Below are positions 48,209 to 56,549 of a DNA stretch of 64,000 nucleotides, one piece after another. The notes below the pieces were generated by a model that worked only from the letters and a program-made list of their open reading frames with translations, was not told the origin of the DNA and did no database searches. Both the position numbers and the translations under genes were made by a program. How positions within the stretch are numbered: the stretch's first letter is position 1; each line of letters starts with the position of its first letter. This stretch comes from Stenotrophomonas sepilia (GTDB lineage: Bacteria; Pseudomonadota; Gammaproteobacteria; Xanthomonadales; Xanthomonadaceae), in contig NZ_LXXZ01000041.1 in assembly GCF_003244875.1 (NCBI RefSeq), positions 1 to 64,000 on the forward strand, read 5' to 3'.

Positions 48209-49486
48209 ATGATCCGCGACACTTCCGCACAGGACCAGATCGTTTCCTCCGCCCCGGCCGGCACCACCCGCGCAAGCTGGCATCGCTACCGCTGGCCGGC
48301 GCTGGGCGCCATCGCGCTGCTCGCCGGCATCGGCTGGGCGGTCCATGCCTGGTCCAATGCCAGCCGCTCCTTCGACAGCAGCCGCGTGCGCATCGCCGAG
48401 GTGAAGCGGGGCGACCTGGTCCGTGACATCGCTGCCGACGGCCGCGTGATCGCCGCCAACAGCCCGATCCTGTACGCGATCTCGGCCGGTACCGTGGACC
48501 TGAAGGTCGTCGCCGGTGACGTGGTCAAGAAGGGCCAGGAGCTGGCGATCATCGACAGCCCGGAACTGCGCAGCAAGCTGGCCCAGGAACAGGCAACGCT
48601 GGCCGGCCTGGAAGCCGAGGCCAGCCGCGCCGCGCTGGACGCGACCCTGGCCCGTGCCAAGTCACGCAAGGAAACCGACCAGGCCACCATCGAACGTCAG
48701 GCCGCCGACCGCGACCTGCAGCGCTACCAGCGCGGCTACGACGGCGGCGCGGTACCGCAGATCGACCTGGCCAAGGCCAAGGATTCGCTGAAGAAAGCCG
48801 ACATCGCCCTGGCCAATGCCACCACCGATGCGCGCCTGCAGAGCCAGGGCGCCGACCTGGATGCCCGCAACAAGCGCCTGCTGGCCGACCGCCAGAAAGC
48901 GGTGGTGGCCGAAGTGCAGCGCCAGGTCGATGCGCTGACCCTGCGCGCGCCGTTCGATGGCCAGGTCGGCCAGGTGCAGGCCGTGCAGTCCACCAACCTG
49001 GCCGCCAACGCGCCGGTGCTGGGCGTTGTCGATCTGTCCAAGTTCGAGGTCGAGATCAAGGTGCCGGAAAGCTTCGCCCGCGACCTGGCGATCGGCATGC
49101 CGGCGCAGCTGACCGGCGGCAACGGCCAACCGTTCCCGGGCGAGATCAGCGCGGTGTCGCCGGAAGTGGTCAACGGCGAGGTCAACGCCCGCGTGCGCTT
49201 TGCCAGCGCGCAGCCGGAAGGCCTGCGCCAGAGCCAGCGGATGTCGGTGCGCGTGCTGCTCGATACCCGCAAGAACGTGCTGAAGGTCGAGCGCGGCCCG
49301 TTCGTCGAACAGGGCAACGGCATGGCCTACGTGATGGATGGCCGCACCGCCGTGCGCCGCCCGGTGGAACTGGGCGTCAGCAGCCTGGGCGAAGTGGAAA
49401 TCAAGTCGGGTGTGCAGCCGGGCGACCGCATCGTGGTCTCCGGCAGCGACCTGTTCAAGGACGCCGAACGCGTCTCCGTCAACTGA
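48209..49486 (+). CDS. HlyD/RND-type periplasmic adaptor (membrane fusion protein)
   Basis: A 425-residue membrane fusion protein with one N-terminal membrane anchor (about residues 33-50). A lipoyl half (DLVRDIAADGRVIAANSPIL), a coiled-coil hairpin (about 115-230), the second lipoyl half (LTLRAPFDGQVGQVQAVQS) and beta-barrel domains follow. It would link an inner-membrane ABC transporter to a TolC-type channel, as MacA does. The start at MIRDTSAQDQIV was chosen because the longer frame crosses the sigma-54 promoter. It is the first gene of a seven-gene cluster. Confidence 0.9.
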   Translation: MIRDTSAQDQIVSSAPAGTTRASWHRYRWPALGAIALLAGIGWAVHAWSNASRSFDSSRVRIAEVKRGDLVRDIAADGRVIAANSPILYAISAGTVDLKVVAGDVVKKGQELAIIDSPELRSKLAQEQATLAGLEAEASRAALDATLARAKSRKETDQATIERQAADRDLQRYQRGYDGGAVPQIDLAKAKDSLKKADIALANATTDARLQSQGADLDARNKRLLADRQKAVVAEVQRQVDALTLRAPFDGQVGQVQAVQSTNLAANAPVLGVVDLSKFEVEIKVPESFARDLAIGMPAQLTGGNGQPFPGEISAVSPEVVNGEVNARVRFASAQPEGLRQSQRMSVRVLLDTRKNVLKVERGPFVEQGNGMAYVMDGRTAVRRPVELGVSSLGEVEIKSGVQPGDRIVVSGSDLFKDAERVSVN

Positions 49487-49514
49487 TACCTGAATCCTGG
49501 AGAGAGGACACCCC

Positions 49515-50237
49515 ATGTACATGCTCGAAATGCGTTCGGTCGCCAAGGTCTTCCGTACCGAACAGGTGGAGACCCACGCGTTGCGCTCACTGGAACTGCA
49601 GGTCAAGGAAGGCGAGTTCGTCGCCGTCACCGGCCCGTCCGGTTCCGGCAAGACCACTTTCCTCAACATTGCCGGCCTGCTGGAAACCTTCACCAGCGGT
49701 ACCTACATGCTGGACGGGCAGGATGTGAGCACGCTGGGCGACGACGCCCGCAGCCGCCTGCGCAACCAGAAGATCGGCTTCATCTTCCAGGGCTTCAACC
49801 TGATCCCCGACCTGAACCTGTTCGACAACGTCGACGTGCCGCTGCGCTATCGGAAGATGAGCGCCAACGAGCGCCGAGAGCGCATCGAGAAGGCGCTGAC
49901 CCAGGTCGGCCTCGGTTCGCGCATGAAGCACTACCCGAACGAGCTGTCCGGCGGCCAGCAGCAGCGCGCGGCCATCGCACGCGCCCTGGCCGGCAGCCCG
50001 CGCCTGCTGCTGGCCGACGAACCGACCGGCAACCTGGACACGCAGATGGCGCGCGGCGTGATGGAACTGCTGGAGGAGATCAATGCCGCCGGCACCACCA
50101 TCGTGATGGTCACCCACGACCCGGAACTGGCCGCGCGTGCGCAGCGCAACGTGCATATCGTCGACGGCCAGGTCACCGACCTTGTGCGCGAGCCGGTACT
50201 GGCCACGCCACGCCATATCGTCGCCGTCAACGAGTGA
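49515..50237 (+). CDS. ABC transporter ATP-binding protein (MacB/LolD class)
   Basis: A 240-residue stand-alone ATPase. Walker A is GPSGSGKTT (about residue 40), the Q-loop is FIFQGFNLIPDLNLFDNV, the signature is LSGGQQQR, Walker B is LLLADEPTGNLD and the H-loop is MVTHDPELA. It resembles the ATPase half of MacB and LolD, which are mechanotransmission-type ABC systems. It is 28 bases after the adaptor gene and 10 before the first permease. Confidence 0.93.
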   Translation: MYMLEMRSVAKVFRTEQVETHALRSLELQVKEGEFVAVTGPSGSGKTTFLNIAGLLETFTSGTYMLDGQDVSTLGDDARSRLRNQKIGFIFQGFNLIPDLNLFDNVDVPLRYRKMSANERRERIEKALTQVGLGSRMKHYPNELSGGQQQRAAIARALAGSPRLLLADEPTGNLDTQMARGVMELLEEINAAGTTIVMVTHDPELAARAQRNVHIVDGQVTDLVREPVLATPRHIVAVNE

Positions 50238-50247
50238 GGGCATTCCC

Positions 50248-51546
50248 ATGTTCGCCTACTACGCCCGATTGGCGGTACGCAGTTTCCGCCGCAACAAGGT
50301 CCTGACTGCGCTGATGGTGGTGGCCATCGCCCTTGGCATCGGTGCCTCGATGACCACCCTGACCGTGTTCCACGTGCTGTCCGGCGACCCGATCCCCGGC
50401 AAGAGTGACCGGCTGTTCTATGTGCAGCTCGATGCCGCGACCGGCGCCTATGTCGCGGGCGAGGAGCCGGAAACCCAGTTGACCCGCTTCGACGGGGAAG
50501 CCCTGCTGCGCGAAGCCAGGGGCGAGCGCCAGGCGCTGATGAGCGGCGGTGGCGGCACCATCGAACCGGACAACAGCACCCTCAAGCCCTTCAGCATCGA
50601 CACCCGCTGGACCTCGGCCGATTTCTTCCCGATGTTCGAGGTGCCCATGCAGTACGGCCGCCCGTGGACGCGCGAGGACGACGAAGGCCGAGCACGCGTG
50701 GTGGTCATCTCCAAGGCGCTCAACGACAAGCTTTACCAGGGCGCCAACAGCGTAGGCCGCGACCTGCGCATGGAAGGCCAGAGCTACCGCATCGTCGGCG
50801 TGATGAAGGAGTGGAGCCCGGAGCCGCACTTCTACGACCTGACCACCGGCAGCTACGGCAAGAACGAGGACCTGCTGCTGCCGATTTCCACGTCCTTCGA
50901 CCTGAAACTGGGCAGCAACGGCAACATGAACTGCTTCGGCGAAAATCCCGACGGCAACAGCTACTCGCTCAATGCGCCGTGCGCGTGGCTGCAGTACTGG
51001 GTGGAGATGGACCCGGCCAAGGCCGCCGACTACCGCCGCTACCTGGAGAACTATTCGAGCCAGCAGCGCCAGGCCGGCCGCTTCAAGCACCCGCCGAACG
51101 TGCGCCTGCGCACCGTGATGGAATGGCTGGACTTCAACGGCGCGGTGCCCAGCGACGTGCGCCTGCAGCTGTGGCTGGCACTGGGATTCCTGGGGGTCTG
51201 CCTGGTCAACACGGTGGGCCTGCTGCTGGCCAAGTTCCTGCGCCGCAGTGGTGAGATCGGCGTGCGCCGCGCACTCGGTGCCAGCCGCGGCCAGATCTTC
51301 CTGCAGTGCCTGGTGGAAGCCGGCGCAGTCGGCGTGGTCGGGGGCGTGCTGGGCATCGGCCTGGCCCTGCTGGGCCTGTTCGCGGTGCGCCAGCAACCGG
51401 TGGAGTACGCAAAGCTGGCCCACCTGGACGGCAACATGCTGCTGCTCGCGCTGGGCTTGACCCTGTTCGCCAGCCTTGCCGCCGGTTTCCTGCCTGCCTG
51501 GCGCGCCATGCAGGTCACTCCGGCCATCCAGCTCAAGTCGCAGTAA
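50248..51546 (+). CDS. MacB/FtsX-type ABC permease, first
   Basis: A 432-residue permease with the MacB layout: one helix at about residues 20-42, a large periplasmic MacB_PCD-type domain, then three helices. The C-terminal FtsX-type part includes RRSGEIGVRRALGASRGQIF, a coupling-helix motif, and AAGFLPAWRAMQVTPAIQLK. It would pair with the second permease as a heterodimer. The start MFAYYARLAVRSF follows the ATPase stop by 10 bases. Confidence 0.9.
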   Translation: MFAYYARLAVRSFRRNKVLTALMVVAIALGIGASMTTLTVFHVLSGDPIPGKSDRLFYVQLDAATGAYVAGEEPETQLTRFDGEALLREARGERQALMSGGGGTIEPDNSTLKPFSIDTRWTSADFFPMFEVPMQYGRPWTREDDEGRARVVVISKALNDKLYQGANSVGRDLRMEGQSYRIVGVMKEWSPEPHFYDLTTGSYGKNEDLLLPISTSFDLKLGSNGNMNCFGENPDGNSYSLNAPCAWLQYWVEMDPAKAADYRRYLENYSSQQRQAGRFKHPPNVRLRTVMEWLDFNGAVPSDVRLQLWLALGFLGVCLVNTVGLLLAKFLRRSGEIGVRRALGASRGQIFLQCLVEAGAVGVVGGVLGIGLALLGLFAVRQQPVEYAKLAHLDGNMLLLALGLTLFASLAAGFLPAWRAMQVTPAIQLKSQ

Positions 51547-51566
51547 GCACCCGAACGAGGACTCCC

Positions 51567-52784
51567 ATGGACATCCGCCCCATCCTCAGCACGCTGCGCC
51601 GGCACAAGACTGCCGCTGCCCTGATCGTGCTGGAAGTCGCACTGACCTGCGCCATCGTCTGCAACGCGCTGTTCCTGGTCAGCCAGCGCGTGGAGAAGAT
51701 CAGCATGCCCAGCGGCATCGCCGAGAACGAACTGGTGATGCTCCGCGTCAGCGGCATCGGCAAGCAGACCGATGCCATGGCCCGCACCCGTGAGGACCTG
51801 GCGTCATTGCGTGCGCTTCCCGGCGTCAGCAACGTCACCATCATCAACCAGGTGCCTTTCCGCAACGGCTCGTCCAGCAGCAGCATCTCGCGCGAGGTCG
51901 ACCAGGAACGGCCGACCACCAACGCTTCGATGTACACCCTCTCGGAGAACGGGTTGGCCACGTTGGGCATCAACTTGATCGCCGGCCGTGACTTCCTGCC
52001 CGGCGAGTACCAGAACTTCGAAGACGTCAGCAAGGGCGGCGCCAAGGAAAAGGCCATCCCGGTGATCTTCACCCAGTCCACTGCCGCCAAGATGGAACCC
52101 AACGGCAGCGCGCTGGGCAAGACCTACTACATGGGCAAGCAGCCGCTGCACGTGGTCGGCATCGTCGACACGCTCAGCACGCCCAATGGCTGGAATGACA
52201 ACTGGACCAACTCGATGCTGCTGCCGGTGCGGCGCACCTTCGACGACGGTGGCACCTACATGCTGCGCACCTCGCCGGAACGCCGCCAGGAAGTGCTCGA
52301 CGCCGGTGCAGTCGCGCTGGAGCGCAACGACCCCAACCGGCTGATGCGCGACAAGCTGACCTATGAAGACCAGCGCAAGGACTTCTTCAAGAACGACCGC
52401 GCGATGGTTGGCCTGCTGATCACCGTCAGCATCTCGCTGCTGGTGGTCACCGCATTGGGCATCATCGGCCTGGCCAGCTTCTGGGTGCAGCAGCGCAGCA
52501 AGCAGATCGGCATCCGCCGCGCGCTCGGTGCCACCCGCGGGCAGATCCTGCGCTACTTCCAGACCGAGAACTTCCTGCTGGCCTCGCTGGGGATCGTGCT
52601 GGGCATGCTGGCGGCCTACGCGATCAATCTGGCACTGATGAACCTGTACGAGCTGCCACGCATGCCCCTGTACTACCTGCCGCTGGGCGCGCTGCTGCTG
52701 TGGGTGCTGGGCCAGGTCGCGGTGTTCGGGCCGGCCAGGCGCGCAGCAGCGGTCCCGCCCGCAGTTGCAACGCGGGGCGCGTGA
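51567..52784 (+). CDS. MacB/FtsX-type ABC permease, second
   Basis: A 405-residue permease with the same topology as its neighbour: a first helix at about residues 17-38, a periplasmic domain to about 285, and three C-terminal helices. The coupling motif is QQRSKQIGIRRALGATRGQI and the end is VFGPARRAAAVPPAVATRG. The sequence differs clearly from the first permease, so the pair is an old duplication making a heterodimeric channel. It is 20 bases after the first permease. Confidence 0.9.
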   Translation: MDIRPILSTLRRHKTAAALIVLEVALTCAIVCNALFLVSQRVEKISMPSGIAENELVMLRVSGIGKQTDAMARTREDLASLRALPGVSNVTIINQVPFRNGSSSSSISREVDQERPTTNASMYTLSENGLATLGINLIAGRDFLPGEYQNFEDVSKGGAKEKAIPVIFTQSTAAKMEPNGSALGKTYYMGKQPLHVVGIVDTLSTPNGWNDNWTNSMLLPVRRTFDDGGTYMLRTSPERRQEVLDAGAVALERNDPNRLMRDKLTYEDQRKDFFKNDRAMVGLLITVSISLLVVTALGIIGLASFWVQQRSKQIGIRRALGATRGQILRYFQTENFLLASLGIVLGMLAAYAINLALMNLYELPRMPLYYLPLGALLLWVLGQVAVFGPARRAAAVPPAVATRGA

Positions 52785-52785
52785 G

Positions 52786-53172
52786 ATGCGTGCCTGCCGG
52801 ATGCTGTTGATGGCACTGCTGCCACTGCCGGCGCTGGCCGGCGGTGGCAGCTCGCAGACGCTGGAATGGCGCCAGGATGATGCCCGCCTGGCGCTCCGCT
52901 CGACCGAGGGCCAGGTACGGGTGGAAGCCGCGCGTCCGGAAGCCCGCTTCGGCGTGCGCAGCGGCGACCGCATCCTGCGCCTGGACGATACGGCTGTGCG
53001 GCGGATCGAGCATCTTGCCGATGCACTGCGGCATTCCAGTGCCCCGACTGCGTACCTGTTGCTGCGCCGCGACAAACGCGAGCTCACCGTGCCGGTGGAC
53101 GCCGCCTCGTGGCGGCTGGCGCTGGTCGCTCCGCCACCGCCGGCACCACCGCCTCCACCAGCGCGGCGCTGA
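52786..53172 (+). CDS. Small exported PDZ-like protein with polyproline tail
   Basis: A 128-residue protein with a signal peptide (MRACRMLLMALLPLPALAGG). A PDZ-like fold follows, seen in EARFGVRSGDRILRLDDTAV and the region after it. A polyproline tail (APPPPPAPPPPPAR-like) ends the protein. Its start is one base after the second permease stop, so it belongs to the operon. It could bind peptide C-termini or the transporter in the periplasm; this is inference from the domain. Confidence 0.75.
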   Translation: MRACRMLLMALLPLPALAGGGSSQTLEWRQDDARLALRSTEGQVRVEAARPEARFGVRSGDRILRLDDTAVRRIEHLADALRHSSAPTAYLLLRRDKRELTVPVDAASWRLALVAPPPPAPPPPPARR

Positions 53173-53295
53173 AACCAGCCCGCCCTCGTCGCCACGGCTT
53201 TGGCTATGCTTGATGGGTGGCGCCGGGCTCTCCCGGCGTATGGATACGAACACGGCTCCATCGGCGCCGCCCATCCCTTTCTGCAGAACTGCTTG

Positions 53296-54642
53296 ATGCC
53301 TTCGATCCTGATCATCGACGACAACGCCAGCGTGGGCACCGCGCTGGACGTGCTGTTCTCCCTGCATGACATCGACACCCTGCAGGCGCAGAGCCCGGCC
53401 GAAGGGCTGGCCCTGCTCGAGTCGCAGCCGGTCGACCTGGTGATCCAGGACATGAATTTCAGCGAGGACACCACCTCCGGCGAAGAAGGCGAAGACCTGT
53501 TCGCACAGATCCGCGCGCGCCACCCGGACCTGCCGGTGATCCTGCTCACCGCCTGGACCCACCTGAGCAGTGCGGTGGACCTGGTCAAGGCCGGTGCCGC
53601 CGACTACCTGGCCAAGCCCTGGGACGACCGCAAGCTGCTGACCACGGTCAACAACCTGCTCGAGCTGTCCGAGGCGCGGCGCGAGCTGGACCGCCGCCGC
53701 AGCCGTGAGCTGCGCCAGCGCAATGCGCTGGAAGAAAAGTACGAGCTGTGTGGTGCGGTCTTCGCCGATCCGGCCAGCGAGCGCATCATCGCGCTGGCCT
53801 GCCAGGTCGCGCGCTCCGAACTGCCGGTGCTGATCACCGGCCCCAATGGTGCCGGCAAGGAGAAGATCGCGCAGATCATCCAGGCCAACTCGCTGGTGGC
53901 CAAGGGCCCGTTCATCACAGTCAACTGCGGCGCCCTGCCCTCGGAACTGATCGAGGCCGAACTGTTCGGTGCCGAGGCCGGCGCATATACCGGCGCCAAC
54001 AAGGCACGCGAGGGCAAGTTCGAAGCCGCCGACGGCGGAACGCTGTTCCTGGACGAGATCGGCAACCTGTCGCTGGGCGGCCAGATGAAGCTCCTGCGTG
54101 TGCTGGAAACAGGGCGCTTCGAGCGTCTTGGCTCCAATCGCGAGCGCCAGGTCAAAGTCCGTGTGGTCAGCGCGACCAATGCCGACCTGCCGGCGATGAT
54201 CCGCGACGGCACCTTCCGCGAAGACCTGTACTACCGCCTCAACACGGTGGAACTGGTACTGCCACCATTGGCCGAGCGCCCGGGCGACATCGTGCCCCTG
54301 GCCGAGCGCTTCCTGACCGCCGGCAAGCCACTTTCCAGCGCCGCCACCGCGGCCTTGCAACGGCACCCCTGGCCCGGCAACGTGCGCGAACTGCGCAACG
54401 TGATCCAGCGGGCCGAGCTGCTGGCGACCGGCAACCGCATCGAAGTGGCCGACCTGAACCTGCCGCGTGCCGCACCTGCGCCGCGACCGGCACCCAGTGC
54501 CGGCAATGATCCCGACCGTGCGCGCATCGAGGATGTGCTGGCGCGCAACCACGGCGTCATCGCCCAGGCCGCCGCCGAACTCGGCCTGAGCCGCCAGGCA
54601 CTGTACCGGCGCATGGACCGGCACGGCATCCCACGCGAATGA
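53296..54642 (+). CDS. NtrC-family sigma-54 response regulator
   Basis: A 448-residue regulator. The receiver domain (1-120) has acidic residues D8/D9, the phospho-acceptor D52 in VIQDMNF, T85 and K107. The AAA+ domain has a Walker A variant GPNGAGKE (182-189) in place of the usual GESGTGKE, the sigma-54 loop GAYTGA (229-234) and Walker B GGTLFLDEIG (247-256). A Fis-type helix-turn-helix ends the protein (AAAELGLSRQALYRRMDRHG). It overlaps the kinase gene by 4 bases and probably acts at the 48048-48118 sites. Confidence 0.95.
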   Translation: MPSILIIDDNASVGTALDVLFSLHDIDTLQAQSPAEGLALLESQPVDLVIQDMNFSEDTTSGEEGEDLFAQIRARHPDLPVILLTAWTHLSSAVDLVKAGAADYLAKPWDDRKLLTTVNNLLELSEARRELDRRRSRELRQRNALEEKYELCGAVFADPASERIIALACQVARSELPVLITGPNGAGKEKIAQIIQANSLVAKGPFITVNCGALPSELIEAELFGAEAGAYTGANKAREGKFEAADGGTLFLDEIGNLSLGGQMKLLRVLETGRFERLGSNRERQVKVRVVSATNADLPAMIRDGTFREDLYYRLNTVELVLPPLAERPGDIVPLAERFLTAGKPLSSAATAALQRHPWPGNVRELRNVIQRAELLATGNRIEVADLNLPRAAPAPRPAPSAGNDPDRARIEDVLARNHGVIAQAAAELGLSRQALYRRMDRHGIPRE

Positions 54643-55991
54643 AACGGCGCTCGTTCACCTTCCGCCTGTTCCTGCGCCTGCTGCCGGTGCTGGCGCTGGC
54701 CGCCGCGTTGCCGTGGCTGCTGGCCTACTGGATGGACCATGGCTGGGTGGTGACCACGGTGTCGGCGCTGATCCTGCTGTCGCTGATGTGGTGGACCCTG
54801 CGCCGTGCCACCGCGCCGGTACGTTCATTGATGCGCGCCTTGGCCGGCACCACCAGCAGCTACCGCGACGGTGAGTACAACTTCGGTGTGTACTGGCCGG
54901 GCAACGACGAACTGGGTGACCTGGTGCAGGCGCACCGCGAACTGGGCGACGTGCTGCGCGAGCAGCGGCAGGGCCTGGTGCAGCGCGAACTGCTGCTGGA
55001 CACCATGGTACAGAACACCCCGGTGGCGATGCTGCTGATTGCTTCCGGCGGCGATGGCATCGCCCGCGTGGTGTTCTCCAACCTGGCCGCGCGCAAGCTG
55101 CTGCATGGCGGCTGGAAGCTGGAAGGCCAGCGCCTGGAAGAGGTGCTGGAACAGGTGCCGGTGGAGCTGCGCGATGCCATCGCCCGTGGCGGCGACAGCC
55201 TGTTTGCGGTGCATGCGGAAGGCGAAGACGGCGATGAGGACGACGAACAGGTCTATCACCTTTCACGCCGATCTTTCCAGCTCAACGGCCGCCCGCACGA
55301 CCTGCTGCTGGTACGCCTGCTCACCGCCGAACTGCGCCGCCAGGAAGTGCAGACGTGGAAGAAGGTGATCCGGGTGATCAGCCACGAGCTCAACAACTCA
55401 CTGGCACCGATCGCCTCGCTGGCCCACTCCGGTGGCGTGCTGGTGCAGCGCGAGCGCTTCGATCGGCTGCCGGAGATCTTCACCACCATCGAAGACCGCG
55501 CGCGCCACCTGGAAGGATTCATCCGTGGCTATGCGCGCTTCGCCAAGCTGCCGCAACCGCAACTGCAGACCGTGCACTGGGCGCCCTTCCTGTCCAGCCT
55601 GCGCCAGCAGATTCCGTTCAGCATGGAACGTGAACCGGACGAGGAACTGAGCAGCCGGATCGACATCGCGCAGTTCGGGCAGGCGCTGTTGAACCTGCTG
55701 AAGAACGCGCATGAAGCCTGTGCCGAAGCCGATCCGCCCAATGATGACGTGCAGGTGCAGCTGACGCGGTTGCCGCAATGGCTGCGCCTGGATGTGCTGG
55801 ACCGTGGCAAGGGCATGAACGAGCAGGTGCTTCAGAACGCGCTGATGCCGTTCTATTCGACCAAGCGCAACGGTACCGGGTTGGGACTGGCACTGACCCG
55901 CGAGATCGTGGAGGCGCACGGTGGGCGGGTGTCGCTGCAGAACCGCGGTGATGGCGGGCTGTGCGTGTCGATCCTGTTGCCGGTGGGGTGA
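54639..55991 (+). CDS. Sensor histidine kinase with minimal periplasmic loop
   Basis: A 450-residue kinase. Two helices (about 11-31 and 36-54) are separated only by a few residues around MDHGW, so there is almost no periplasmic sensor. A HAMP-like linker and a PAS-type domain (about 115-225) lead to the H-box VIRVISHELNNSLAPI with His249. The ATPase domain shows NLLKNAHEAC, DRGKGMN and GTGLGLALTREIVEAHGG. It is the cognate kinase of the preceding regulator (ATGA overlap). Confidence 0.94.
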   Translation: MKRRSFTFRLFLRLLPVLALAAALPWLLAYWMDHGWVVTTVSALILLSLMWWTLRRATAPVRSLMRALAGTTSSYRDGEYNFGVYWPGNDELGDLVQAHRELGDVLREQRQGLVQRELLLDTMVQNTPVAMLLIASGGDGIARVVFSNLAARKLLHGGWKLEGQRLEEVLEQVPVELRDAIARGGDSLFAVHAEGEDGDEDDEQVYHLSRRSFQLNGRPHDLLLVRLLTAELRRQEVQTWKKVIRVISHELNNSLAPIASLAHSGGVLVQRERFDRLPEIFTTIEDRARHLEGFIRGYARFAKLPQPQLQTVHWAPFLSSLRQQIPFSMEREPDEELSSRIDIAQFGQALLNLLKNAHEACAEADPPNDDVQVQLTRLPQWLRLDVLDRGKGMNEQVLQNALMPFYSTKRNGTGLGLALTREIVEAHGGRVSLQNRGDGGLCVSILLPVG

Positions 55992-56003
55992 GCGGGCCAA
56001 TCG

Positions 56004-56051
56004 GGTAGATCCACGCCATGCGTGGATGTGCCGACCAGGGTCGGCACCTAC
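56004..56051. repeat. SMAG-type REP pair overlapping the GNAT stop codon
   Basis: GTAGATCCACGCCATGCGTGG is followed by GTGCCGACC/GGTCGGCAC ending in CTAC. The last CTAC provides the stop codon (TAG on the minus strand) of the neighbouring acetyltransferase gene. Confidence 0.7.
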
Positions 56052-56542
56052 CAGACCCGCCGCATCGCCACCCGCAGGTGCATCGGAAACCCGAGCGCAG
56101 CCTCTTCGGCCATGACGGCGCGCAGGCCATCGTTCCACTCCGCCTCCGGCACTTCAACGAATCCTTCGCTGGCATAGAAGGCTGCATTCCACGGTACATC
56201 GCTCAACGTGGTCAGCACCGCTGCAGCAAAGCCGGTGGCCCTGGCCTGCGCCAAGGCATGCCGCAGCAATGCACGGCCATGGCCACGACGCGCGCGCGCT
56301 GGATCCACATCCATCTGCAGGACATGGAACTCGCCTGCCAGGTCGCCGGCCAGCAGGTAGCCGGCAATGCCGCCGCCGGCGCCATCCACCACCCAGAGCT
56401 GTCCACGCTCACGGCCTTCCTGCAGCGTCGGCAGGTCCAGGCCGTGGCCGGCAAACACCGGATAGGCCTCGTGGCCCCTCAGCAGTTCACCGGCACGCTG
56501 TTCGATCGTCGGCAGCACACCCAGCTCATCGGTGCGCGGCAC
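56048..56542 (-). CDS. GNAT family N-acetyltransferase
   Basis: A protein of about 164 residues with the GNAT fold: LPTIEQRAGELL near the N terminus, LQMDVDPARARRGHGRALLRHAL (acetyl-CoA-binding R-x-x-G-x-G/A motif) and WNAAFYASEGFVEV. The substrate is unknown. A GTG start at 56542 begins eight bases after glmU; an ATG frame from 56602 would overlap glmU by 53 bases. The stop codon lies in a REP. Confidence 0.82.
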   Translation of the reverse strand: MPRTDELGVLPTIEQRAGELLRGHEAYPVFAGHGLDLPTLQEGRERGQLWVVDGAGGGIAGYLLAGDLAGEFHVLQMDVDPARARRGHGRALLRHALAQARATGFAAAVLTTLSDVPWNAAFYASEGFVEVPEAEWNDGLRAVMAEEAALGFPMHLRVAMRRVW

Positions 56543-56549
56543 CCGTGGC

